DNA from: Parasitella parasitica
Taxonomy: Eukaryota > Mucoromycota > Mucoromycetes > Mucorales > Mucoraceae
NCBI GenBank assembly: GCA_025201805.1
Contig: MU619256.1
Coordinates: forward strand, 118,343-182,342
Direction: 5' to 3'
Length of the DNA: 64,000 bases
Shown: positions 13,137-23,544 of the stretch, one piece after another
Layout of the letters: the number at the start of each line of letters is the position of its first letter
How positions within the stretch are numbered: position 1 is the first letter of the stretch
Notes under the pieces: model-generated
Databases searched by the model: none
What the model saw: only the letters and a program-made list of their open reading frames with translations
Told to the model about the DNA's origin: nothing
Position numbers and translations under genes: made by a program

Positions 13137-13540
13137 GACAGATGCTATCCATCATTTCTTACACACATGCACATAGCTACTCTTGGTTGGTCCAGCTATA
13201 TAAACCTTTGAAGGAAAAGCAGCCTTATGTTGAAGCAACATTTGAAAATCCTGCCGATTCAAGCGATCCTATACATGTTCCAGCAATTGAATTGAAGGGA
13301 GATCAACAGGATTTTGAACACCCTCGCTACTATTTTCTATCCCCAGCATTAGGTGCATTGAATTGTAGACTATACGACATCAAAATCACAGCATATACAG
13401 ATAAATCAAAAACCAAGATCATCACACAGCACGAAAACCAACTTTTATCTCGAATCAACTCTGAGAGCTGTGTCAAATCTGAATTCTTGGAGAGGATGAA
13501 TGCCGCGGCAAAGCAAGCGGAATGGGAGCTAAAACAATAG
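12927..13540 (+). CDS. Uncharacterised 163-residue protein
   Basis: I do not recognise this gene. Two exons, join(12927..13054,13177..13540), join in phase and give 163 residues. The intron is a normal GT...AG but holds a 66-nt pure poly(A) tract. The protein is soluble-looking, with no signal peptide or membrane span. Its centre has a YFLSPALGALNCRLYDIKIT block and the end is basic and helical (FLERMNAAAKQAEWELKQ). It may be a beta-rich domain followed by a C-terminal helix, but that is only an impression. An in-frame ATG at 12864 would add 21 residues. The gene converges on QNG1 with only 20 bases between the stop codons. Codon usage and clean splicing argue that it is real. Confidence 0.6.
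13068..13133 (+). repeat. 66-nt poly(A) tract inside an intron
   Basis: An uninterrupted A run occupies more than half of the 122-nt intron 13055-13176. It lies between the GTAAAT donor and the CACATAG acceptor. Confidence 0.97.
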
Positions 13541-13560
13541 ACCGTTTTTTTTTTATTTGG

Positions 13561-14745
13561 CTAAAACATCACTGTATCTTTCAGTTGGAATCGAGGTACC
13601 TTTCTGTAGTCTCCAATCTTGCCCAGCCTCCACAAATAAACATCTAAACTGCCTGTCGTCATATTATTCACAGGTCCTGCTCCACCTTGAGCGGCTTTGA
13701 CAATATCTTCACAAGCGGTGACACCTGCTGCTCTTAGTGTCGTTGCTGCTTGGACACTTAAATCAATATTGTTGTCAATATCTCTTTGCCATTCCTCAGG
13801 AATCTGAATCACACCCAGATGTGCCAACATGGTAGGGATTACGTTATCTGAGAATACAGTGAGTGAATCGATATCCTTGAAATTAAATAGATCTGGTAAT
13901 TGCTCTTTGAAAGTGTACCACAAATGATAAACGATGATTTGAGCCTTTTTATACAAGTATACAGGCTCTGGGTGTCCTGGAAATTTGTAGCTATCGTGAA
14001 GGCCAGGCAATGCCTTGATCAAATGTTCAGTGAGGCTGCGGGCGTTTTGTGGGTTTTGTCTGACATGCTGCATGATGAATTGAGCAAGGTCTTTATAGTT
14101 ATGCGCTTTCAAATATTCGCCTGTTGAGTTGAGAACGTCGGTCAATCCAGCAGCGAAAGACTTGAGAACTGTGGGCTCCGAAACAGTGACAAAGTCCAAC
14201 TTTTCATGCTTGACTTCGCGATCAATTGGGATTTGGAAAGTTTCGGCAATGTCAAAAATAGTGCAGTTCTTGAAACTTTCGGCATCCATAGGCTTTCCAC
14301 CAATATGAAAAGACATGGCACCAAAGCGAATAGTGTCAAAAGCGCTATTGTGGGTACATGGCCAAGGAAAATACACGAAACAAGCACGTTATTAACATGA
14401 ATCACATTCAAAAAAAAAAAAAAAAGACAATTCTTACCCTCTACCTGTCATTTCATGAAGAGGAACTCTATATCCACTTCCAAAATTGAGCAAATCAATC
14501 ACGGTAATAAAATTCAATTCATCCTCGATTGTCTCAAACTTGAGTGGCATCTTGATGGTAACATCATCTGAAAGTTCATTGAATTGTAGCTTGTCCAAGT
14601 TGTTTAAAAATTTATCAATTTCCTTTTGACAAATCTTTACTGGGCTTGATTCAACAAATGACCGACAGGAAGTACGGACAGATTGAATGAAATTTCCACT
14701 AGGCAATTCAGAAGCGTACGGATTTATTTCGTTGCTGCCAGACAT
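13561..14745 (-). CDS. QNG1: Queuosine 5'-phosphate N-glycosylase/hydrolase (DUF2419, QNG1)
   Basis: Two exons, complement(join(13561..14344,14438..14745)), give 363 residues. The family (human C9orf64, Pfam DUF2419) releases queuine from queuosine 5'-phosphate so that eukaryotes, which cannot make queuine, can reuse it for tRNA wobble modification. Visible family blocks are INFITVIDLLNFGSGYRVP-like text written as LNFITVIDLLNFGSGYR, then MTGRGAFDTIRFGAMSFHI across the splice junction, FYKRAQILV-type text seen as LYKKAQIIVYHLWYTF, then DSLTVFSDNVIPTMLAHLG, and the C-terminal LDVYLWRLGK block where the family has LDYYLW. Length is typical. The intron (14345-14437) holds a 15-nt T run in sense orientation. 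It converges on the 163-residue gene downstream. A cytosolic site of action is assumed from the family. Confidence 0.9.
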
Positions 14746-17226
14746 ATGCTTTGTTTGGGGGGGGGGGAGGAAAAATACGAAGGTACACTACAGTCAACAT
14801 GGCACACGCTTTATGATATGCCAGGGCTACAAGTCACTTGAGTTACCGTTACGGTACCGTATTTAGATTTCTACGCGCTAATTATTTTAGTTTTGATCAA
14901 ACAGCCGTTGTGCAGGACCACTAGGTATTTTTAAATGAATGACTATTTGAGTTCTTCATTATTCCATTTTTCAATGCAATAAAAATTGTTTATCAAGACT
15001 GTCGACATGCATGTACTTCAGATACCTGAAACTGAACAATCACCAACGAGCCACAATAAAAATTGGTTGAATTTCATAATTGATAAATTATTCCAGATAA
15101 ATTCGTTAGATATGGGACATCTGAATAAGCTCAAATATTTAGGCAAGTCTATAGAACCGCATAGATATTTAAACAAAAAAATGGCCCAATTAAAAAACCA
15201 TTAAGTATCAAACTATGAAAGTATCAAACTGCAAATATTATTAAGGCATCAAGTTGTACGTACCCGTCAAATTATGCATTTACACAATAGCAGTTTATCC
15301 CTGAATCCAAGTTTAAACCAACCATTTTCATTCTGTTTTCTCCTATAATTATATGTCCTTTCAAAAAACATATCATATTCAAGCAACTGACAATATCTAT
15401 TTTTATAGCTTCGCATTATCATTTTATGTTACATTTGTCAAGTCAGCATATTCAGTATCAAGGAAAGTATAACGGACGGATTGGTGTACAAAAATGTGTT
15501 TGGTATAGCGAGTTATCCCCAATTCAGAATTTCATACTCTATATTACAATGCGTGGAACCCGTAATCTATCAGAAGCTAATTATAGAGCTTAACTTTTGT
15601 CAGTAAAATTACCCTCAATTTCAATCCTAACCTCTATTTTACTTTCTATTTTACATGCTTAGCATTAGAATTACAAAAAAAAAAGGAACTCTTGACTGAC
15701 ATTAAGCATTATTATAAGCAATAGTGGTAATAGGGCTTCTCTGTCAGTAGCAAGTAGCAACTTATATGAATTATTCACAAATAATAAAGGGTTATTACAG
15801 CAAAACATTGTATTCATTAATTATTCTCTTTTGTTTCCAACTCGATGAGCCGCACCTGTTTTATCTTATTAATATGAAGCAAGGTATACTTGTGTCATCA
15901 AAAATAATTACTTTATAGAGCTGTGTCATGTACTAGAATTGATATTGACTTGCTATCGTCTCCAGATAGATATTTTTACAGCCTAAAAGCAAGAACTTTA
16001 GCTTTATGTGCCATTTTCTGATTGATTTTTATAATTAAAAATGCCCTGAAAACACCAAAAATAGTATCCATTGGGAAAAAACTATAATATATATAATTTT
16101 GGTGCAATTTGAGCATGATTTTTTTTTTATGCAAAATGACGGATTTTTTCGATTTTTTCCTTGTATCCACACATGCAAAATCAACGATTATGCTTTATTC
16201 TCGGTTTTGACCCCAAAAATGCAACTTTTTATTATAACATATATTAGAGGAAAATGATCGTAAAAGACGATTCCTTGATCTGAAAGACTGGAGATGCTCT
16301 TTGATTAAGCAAAATTTTAACTTTTCCCTCTTAATCTGTTTTGAAGTTTTCTCGACTTGACTCCTTCCATAAGCATACGAGAATTATGAAATAATGCTAT
16401 CGTGTAGAGCTTCCAAAAATACAGCTATTATCATAGATTGACAGCCGAGGTATGCATAGTATCGGGGGATGATATCTTGCCTTAAAGAAGTAATTTTGTT
16501 TTCTAATTGTACAAATGGAGTTTCTGAAAGAATTTTTTCTTCCTGATTTTGGATGCGTTTAATCTCCGCTATTAGAGAAAAATGATGTTTTTTTTTGAAG
16601 AAAGTATTAGCTTTGAGAAACCATAGCGTACCCAATTTAAAAGAAAAACTATTGTAACCTATTTTATTTAATTGTCGTGCTTCTTGGATTTCTAATGGTA
16701 GTACTTGCATGTTTGCACCTGGCCTGACGATCTCACGCTCCGATTTTGAAAAATACTTTGCCAAAAAAAGTTAAAAAAGTCGCTACCTTCAATTTATGTC
16801 GACTTGAAAAATACAAAGACCTGCTTTAAGCTATAAAAATACGTTATCAGAAGGTGTATTATAGTCTACTGCATTACTTTGCATTACTTGTTTATGTGGC
16901 TAAGATCCCTAAATTATTGTTTTCTTACAGTTTTTGTCTTTCTTCTGGCAAAAGCACACTAACGTTCACGCAGACCAAAAAAAAAAACAGGCGTCTAAAA
17001 TCTACGCTTTACAGACACAAACTTTTGAACCATTCCAATATTATGGGAAAAATGGCACAGGTTGACTAGCTGTTCTTCTGTGCGACTGGATATACAGAAG
17101 CCAGCTTGGTACTTGTCCGACCACACCTCCTACACTAGAAGACGTCAGATCAACAGAAGGTATAAGAAAGTGCCAGAGAAAAGGAAACAATCTGCCACCA
17201 GGATAATACGCCCATTTACTAAAAAA

Positions 17227-17395
17227 ATACATCTGTATAGAAATTTATGAAATTCCAAGGACATAAAAGTGTTTATCTTCAACCTTGCTCTCCGTTCCTG
17301 AATCCAATTAAAGGTCTTTAATCCAAAGTCAACAGACACACTCGCACCAAGAATTACAGATGTTTGTCAATAGACAATCGTAACCTGTTTTAGTG
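17227..17395 (+). mobile_element. Decayed Tc1/mariner-type (IS630 superfamily) transposase remnant
   Basis: The frame starting at 17250 reads KFQGHKSVYLQPCSPFLNPI, then KGL, a stop, then SKVN. This is the hallmark block preceding the third catalytic acid of Tc1/mariner transposases, usually like YLPPYSPFLNPIEnxWSxxK. A preceding frame reads KKIHLYRNL, where the family has a DNAPIH-like motif. Downstream, another frame reads STDTLAPRITDVCQ, similar to the C-terminal part. Stops and frame changes between these pieces show an inactive fossil. I could not define terminal inverted repeats or TA target duplications, so the ends given are only those of the recognisable part. Confidence 0.6.
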
Positions 17396-18010
17396 ACTAC
17401 CTTGAACTTCAAGATAGGATGTAGATACAGTATCTTATTTCACAACACATTCTCTTAATATTTTCACTACGAATGAAATATAGCAATTATTCTTTTTCTC
17501 TAAATATGGGAATTCCCTACTCAAAAACTTTCAATGGAGACATATCTCTTCTCTTAGAAACTTCTTGGCTTTTATCAGAGATAAAAGGTTTGTTACCAGA
17601 AACTTTAAAATATATAATCACAATGACCATGACCTTTAACATTTACTTGAACTTTTTTTTTTTCAGAAACTGCAAAATGACAGTATATCAGATAGCCCTG
17701 ATCATGGCGGTCTCAGACAAGTATACGACATGGCTTGAATTGTCCTTTATGATATGAAAGTTAGTGGGGGGTTTTTTTTCCCAGTCAACTGCTTATGTAT
17801 AGAAATTCAGTGGAACAAAATATGTATGATTTCTGGGTATGATATGTAATATCTGATCTTGGATAATGGGAGTTATCTTTGTCGAAAGTCATTGGACTGA
17901 AAACCACTATTTCTTTATAGCGTAATAGCGGGTTGAAGATCTAAAGACTAAGTAATAGAAGCTATTGCAACATCATTGGAGGGGTAGTTATTTGCTAAAG
18001 AGGTCTCCAT

Positions 18011-18047
18011 CATCATGCGTGGTGGTGGTGGTGGTGGCGCGATGATG
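18011..18047. repeat. (GGT)n run flanked by an imperfect inverted repeat
   Basis: The sequence is catcatgcg, then about six GGT/TGG units, then cgcgatgatg. The flanks can pair with one bulge, giving a short stem with a G-rich loop. It lies about 340 nt upstream of the histone-fold gene. Confidence 0.6.
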
Positions 18048-18381
18048 AGATCGAACGGCTTAGCTTGATGAGGCAGCAAAACAAATTAGCCTTCACATCT
18101 TTAAAGCAATGCTATAGGGAAATTGAATTTTCGTTCATTAATTAATTAGTTAGCAATTAGTAAATACAGTGTGTAGTGGGTTAACCATGAACGGTGTTGG
18201 GTTTCATATGTTACGTTTGCAAAAAAGCAAGAGGTTGCTTCCCATGCTTGATTGCTTCTAGCAGCCAAGAAGATCAAGGAAAGATGGACGTCCCGTTCCA
18301 AACAGTCACCATTGTGTTGTTGCCATGATTCAAAATCAACATTGGAAAAAAAAAAAAACTATTACTTTACACTAAATCAAC

Positions 18382-19199
18382 ATGTCCAGCAACACACCAA
18401 TTGACATTACGCAAGATACACCTAAATCAAGCAGCAAGCAAGTTCCTGGAAGAACACCTGGTACAACCATGCTTCCTTTAGCTAGAATAAAGCGCGTCAT
18501 TAAAGAAGACAAGGATGTTGCGCTCATCAACGCAGAGGCAACATTTTGTATTGCCTATGCCACTGTAAATTGACCCATCAATATATGAAGAAAAAAAAAC
18601 CGAAATCACTAATGCAACTGGGAAATAGGAATTGTTTATGGAATATCTTGTCACTGAAGCCTTCTCAAGAGCTAAAAAAGAAAAGAGAAAAACTGTCTAC
18701 TACAAAGATTTAGGTTTGTTGCTATCACAAGACGAAAGAATTTTACAGTGCTCATTCGATTATAGCTAGTACAGTCAAGGAATCCGATCAATTGGAGTTT
18801 TTAGTAGATGTCATACCTACAACCATGACTTTGAAGGAGGCTATGGCTAAACGTAAAGAGAACTTGAGCGACGAAACAGAATCATCAAGCCCAACTCCGG
18901 CCAAGAAGCAAAAGACAAGCAACAAATCAAATGCGAAATCAGATGCAACTGATACACGAAACACATCTGCGCCTCCTACTTCCACTATTAAAGCTGCCGC
19001 TGCTGAATCCATAGATGAAAATACAATCACCTTGGACGAAAATGATGAAACTAACTCTCAAGGCGAAGAGGATGACAACATAGAACAAGGAGAAGATGAA
19101 GCACAAGTGGAGACTGAGAACACTGCAGTGACAACAGAGACTCAAGATGATGTCGATCAGGACGATTTGATGATGGAAGAAGATCCAAAACAAGATTAG
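18382..19199 (+). CDS. Histone-fold protein of the Dpb3/Dls1/CHRAC1 (NF-YC-like) type
   Basis: Three exons, join(18382..18564,18629..18713,18766..19199), give 233 residues. Proteins of this type pair with a Dpb4/CHRAC17-like partner in DNA polymerase epsilon and in ISWI remodelling complexes in the nucleus. The fold spans residues ~28-115: MLPLARIKRVIKEDKDVALI, then NAEATFCIAYATELFMEYLV across the first junction, then KKEKRKTVYYKDLA, then STVKESDQLEFLVDVIP. The C-terminal ~115 residues are low-complexity, first Ser/Thr/Lys-rich then strongly acidic (EEDDNIEQGEDEAQVE), as in CHRAC1. Both introns are GT-AG and about 52-64 nt. From the sequence alone I cannot decide between Dpb3 and Dls1/CHRAC1. 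Confidence 0.87.
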
Positions 19200-19394
19200 A
19201 ACATCAGTTCTTTACGTCATGTGGTCTCTTTTATTTGTGTATGTAGAGCGAGTAAATGCGAAGGTTTTTTTCGTGCAACAATTCTCGTATAAAATAAAAA
19301 GCCCATTGCAACCACCACTTTCTTTTTCCTTTCGTTTCTCCCTCCCCTCTCCCCCCCTTTTTTTTTTCTTGATAATAGCAAGAAACAATAAAGA

Positions 19395-20756
19395 ATGTTA
19401 AATATTGGTTCAAGATTACTACGCTTTCATACTTTAAAAGCTGTCAGTGCCAAGTCAGTTACTTTCCGTGCCCTGTCGACTTCCACCAGCTGTTTGTCTC
19501 CAAAGAACCAAGACGCTGATGAACCCGTTGATCCTAATAACAAGCAAAGTGCTGGATTCATCAAATCCGTGCTGTACGGTAAAGAATTGAGTGGAGCAGG
19601 TAATGTATTTGCTCCCGAGCTTACAACCACTCATTCCAAAAAGCTGGCGAGAGGCAAATACGTTCACGAAATGCAAAGTAAGTGTGTTATAGAATCAGGG
19701 GGAGGGGGCGCGAGGCAATGAAACATTTTTAACTGAATAAAAATACGTCATGCTAGCGCACCGTGTTAAACCCGACAAGGTGGAAGAATACATCCAGCTC
19801 ATGTCTACCCATTATCCTCGTATTGCTAACGATCCTCAAAACCAAGTAAATTTATGCGGTAGTTGGGAAATGATTGTCGGTGATCTGGATACATTTGGTG
19901 AGTGTCTGATTTTGAAGTACCTTGTTTTTTTTTGGTGCATTAACATGGTTCAAATTGTATAGTTCACATTTGGGAATACAAAGGTTATCCTGGACATAAG
20001 CAAACTATGGAAAGATTGTCAAAGGACCCAGTAAGTGCTTATTGAATATACTATATACAGAGGGTGCGGGGTCTTGACACCTCTCTTTTACAGGTTTATG
20101 CACAATTCATCAAAGACCTCCGACCTTTGTTAATTTCTCGTGAGAACAACATGATGTTAGAGTTCTCCTTTTGGATGACTTCGCCTCCTCAAACAACGAA
20201 TGGCATCTACGAACTTCGTAAATACAACTTGAAGGTGAGTTCCTTTGACCAAGCCCGTATTTTATCTAATCTAATCTGCTTAAATATAGCCTGGAAATTT
20301 GCTTGAATGGGAATATTACTGGTAAAAGTGTGATGGGAAAAAACCAAAGGGCATTTGTCATACTCACCCTTTTAAATGTTTAGGCGCAAGGGACTTGAGT
20401 GCAGAAGTCAATTCTGTGAACCTGTCGGAGCCTGGTTCAGTCAATTGGGTAATCTGCATACAGTTCAGCACATGTGGACATACCCGTAAGTGTTCAATGT
20501 AAAATGTTGAGCGAGAGCTCAGGGCTAAACTATCAATTGAAAACCAGTGATCTGCAAACAAGAAAAACCACCAGAGAGGAGGCTTGGAAGGTGGAGGGAT
20601 GGTCTGATACTGTGTACAAGACAGGTAAATATCTTTTTGCAAGTCAAGATTTATAGAATTCGCCAATAATGCTCACTATATACTATAATAGTTCGCCTGG
20701 TTGACAGTATGCATTCATTCATTTTGAAGCCACTAGACTATAGTCCTCTAAGATAG
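19395..20756 (+). CDS. NIPSNAP-family mitochondrial protein
   Basis: Eight exons, join(19395..19677,19757..19897,19963..20030,20094..20234,20290..20321,20384..20485,20548..20624,20692..20756), give 302 residues. NIPSNAP proteins are matrix-associated; animal members act as mitophagy signals, but the fungal role is unclear. The N terminus is Arg/Ser/Thr-rich without acids, as expected for a mitochondrial presequence. Two tandem NIPSNAP-like dimeric alpha/beta-barrel units follow: THRVKPDKVEEYIQLMSTHY with a GSWEMIVGDLDTFVHIWEYK block, then GIYELRKYNLKPGNLLEWEY with GNLHTVQHMWTYPDLQTRK. The end (VDSMHSFILKPLDYSPLR) matches the family's terminal MLPLPFSPLK-like signature. Exon 5 is only 32 nt. 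The gene converges on the CTI6-like gene 196 bp away. Confidence 0.9.
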
Positions 20757-20952
20757 ATTGTAATGACGAGAAAAGGGAAATGTTGCCAATGTTTTATTGT
20801 ATCAATAAAAAAGCAAAAAAAAAAAAATATATAACATTAGTATATACAAGTGATGAAATTGTTAATTTTAGCTTTAGGTGTGGGGTTAAGAGTTGCTAGA
20901 TGAATATGCACAGTTATGAGAGAAATAATGATAATAATATAATAAATTTGTG

Positions 20953-21781
20953 TTAATGAGCCGCCATGTTTCGTAATGCGTTCATGTTTCCACTGGCCTC
21001 ACGACTACGAGTAACACGACCTTCGCCCTCCATCAGCGTTTCCTCATACAATGTGCAATTTCTCGATCCAAATCTTTTTTGAAACTTGATCAGTTCTCGT
21101 GTAAGTATGTCCATGATTTCCATTGAGTTTTGGCTGTCTTTATCCAAGGTCCCCACCACATCATCGTCGTCTTCTATATCTCGAACTAGTGGGATGGTAC
21201 TCGCACTGCTCAATGAATCGACGTCGTCGTCGTCCCGCATCTGCTCTGTCTCTCTCATGGCCACTGCCGCTGTGAGGTTGTTTAAATGACTCGTTGCAGC
21301 AATTGCCATTGAGGATTTCATGTCATTGCCATGTCCTGCACGGTTGTCATTTTCTTTAGTTGCCATCTCGACTTGGATAGAGCTGATATACTCTAGGATT
21401 TGATTTGCTCTTCTATTCATTTCAGATATACTCATACGAGCCTGCGGTTGGCGAGTCCTTGCTGGAGGAGACGAAGCACGTGCCGTAGGTGAGAAATGGT
21501 CGAATAAAACTGAAGAAATGCCATCTTCTGGACAATCTTTTCCCTCGTCGTCCAATTCATTACACCCAATAGGCGGTGACTCTCGAACTGGCGTGGATGT
21601 ACGAGACCTTGGTTTTCCTCGTTTCCCACCACCGTTTACTTTACCATTCATTCGACCGTTTGTCTTTTTATCAGATTGTTTCGCTTGCTTTCGTTTGGGT
21701 TTAACGGGTGTTGATGTGAGTGGTTTTGTTGCAATAAGATCAAGCTCAGGAAATTCTTCTATGACAGTTTCAATATACATC

Positions 21782-21815
<34 letters not shown>

Positions 21816-22806
21816 TAACGGATAAACATATATCTACCTTGCTCTTTTAGAAAAACTACTTCTTCGTGACCTACAGATGAAACAGTAGATGAAGGCGGTT
21901 CTGATTTTTCGTCGATTGTATCAGGCAGCTTGATTCCTAAATCTCTTTTTCTCTTGTTTGACTTGTCTCGGTTTTCCTTGATTGCCATGGTGTTATTGTT
22001 TTGACTTTTTGGTGGTGGTGTTGTTCCAGTGATAGCTGCAGCTGTATTCGATGGCTCGTTGTGCGAATGAATGAGAACATTATTAGCATCGCTGGAATGA
22101 GGAGGCGGAGAAGAGCTTGATTGTAGTGAATCGCCATCTTTATGTGACTCATACATTTCCAGGGCATTTCTTGCTGCCAACACATCTTCCAGAGACATAC
22201 TTGCTTCTCGACTGTTCAAAGTCATTCTCTTTTTCGGTGCTTTCGCATTAGTTGTTGCACGTTCGGTCGAAACATATTGGCGCTTTGTTCTAATAATAAA
22301 TAAAACGAGAGCGAAAGAGGGAGAGAAGAAATGGCATTTAGTAAAGAGAGGGAGCTTTTCCTTTCTTTGCGTTGTTCTCTTACCTTCCATTGCTTTGGCG
22401 CAGGCCTTTGTGATTATCCGGCTTGCATTGCTCGCAATAATAATGGTCAGGTATATCCGGCTGCTCGAGTCCCATACATTCACAATGCTGCCACACTTCG
22501 CATTTGTCACATTGGACCATCAAACCTAGACTGTCTTTAAAAGACACCAACAACTATCAGCACCTCGTCAGAAGAAGAAGCTTCCAATTCGCAACTTACG
22601 AGTTTCATTACAGACACAACGTGTGATGGAGCCGCTATCAGAGCTATTCTCATCAGACGTAGATTGGGATCTTCTTCTTGGTGGAGCTCTTTGTTTTCTT
22701 CTGCCTACTCGACTTGGCCTACCGCCTCTTCTATGCACAACTAATCGCAAAAAGGTTGTTAATGCAAAGCCAATCCATCCAGTGCGATGTCGGTTCATTT
22801 ACCCAT
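20953..22806 (-). CDS. Cti6-like PHD-finger protein (Sin3/Rpd3L-associated type)
   Basis: Six exons, complement(join(20953..21758,21838..22289,22384..22534,22600..22740,22803..22806)) counting the 4-nt ATGG first coding piece, give 517 residues. The PHD finger starts near residue 44: CVCNET across a junction to [20 protein letters not shown], then [13 protein letters not shown]. This Cys4-His-Cys3 pattern, including the KP(D/E)NH end, is that of yeast Cti6, a subunit of the Rpd3L histone deacetylase complex that reads H3K4me3 and relieves repression. The rest is low-complexity: a basic stretch rich in Lys/Arg, then Ser/Pro-rich and Asp-rich segments, ending in a helical region. The start is the least certain part, because it relies on a very short coding first exon (22803-22806). 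One intron holds a (CA)n microsatellite. Function is inferred from the finger alone. Confidence 0.75.
21784..21811. repeat. (CA)n microsatellite in a CTI6-like intron
   Basis: Fourteen or so CA units (GT on the coding strand) lie near the acceptor of the intron 21759-21837. Length variation here could affect splicing of the downstream exon. Confidence 0.9.
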
Positions 22807-23544
22807 GTAGATGCTTGATTAAATCCTTTTGCTTTTGCTAATAACGCTTTTCGCCCAAGAGTGATAAAATGATGAACAAGAAATGATTAAACTTGTGAGT
22901 TCAATTTGGGAGACTAAAGAGAAAAGGTTTAGGAAAAATACCAACAGAAAAAATATTTTGAATGTTGCAGATTTGACTGTTTTTTGTTTAATCAGGTGTG
23001 GTGCAATATGCTTGTGCAGAATCCCTCTCGACTCACAATCTCCCAAATGTTAAGGTGATGCTATGTGAAACCTATATAACTTGCGCTATTACCTGCTACA
23101 AATGGGGCATGCTCTCATAGAAGGTGATGTATGTGACTAATGATGTATTTCAGCCATGTTAAAAGTAGTAATCACGAGGGCCAACTTTTTCATAAAAACT
23201 TTATGCCATCAATTCTGCACTCGCCTATTTTTTTTTTTTTTTTATGTTAAATAGCAAAATAGGTGTATTTGAGCAAAGAAACAAACCGCATCTGGCTGTA
23301 ACCTTGCTGTAGTTGTAGCATGACTTTGATTACTGATCAGCAAATCTTGGTCTCAAAGGTGAAACAATTTTTTTTCCTTGGAAATCGTTACATTTAGATA
23401 CCTCTGATTTTTTTTTTTTCTTGGTTACTACGGCACGATGGGATATTTGATAGTGGGATAAATACACTTTAATTTAATTAATTAGTGGTACAGAAGCAGT
23501 GATATGGAAGGATTTATATAGACAACTTGCGGATCATCAGTTGA
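22807..23544. other. Intergenic: CTI6-like promoter and ERG8 3' flank
   Basis: No gene is seen. There are T-rich runs (23230-23243, 23410-23420) and AT-rich DNA. The part nearest 22807 must hold the CTI6-like promoter, but no clear element stands out. Confidence 0.5.

Larger units (their letters stand above)
14746..18381. other. Gene-poor AT-rich region with decayed mobile DNA
   Basis: About 3.6 kb with no intact gene that I can support. A G run (14759-14767) lies just upstream of QNG1. The stretch 14900-16400 is strongly AT-rich, with only short random-looking open frames. The 17.2-17.4 kb part carries a recognisable transposase remnant. A (GGT)n hairpin lies at 18.0 kb. Confidence 0.6.

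Noticed and set aside
16384-16764. 126-codon open frame on the minus strand in the gene-poor region
   Set aside because: It has no ATG at its 5' end, no recognisable motif and AT-rich composition; possibly a mobile-element scrap but not supportable as a gene.
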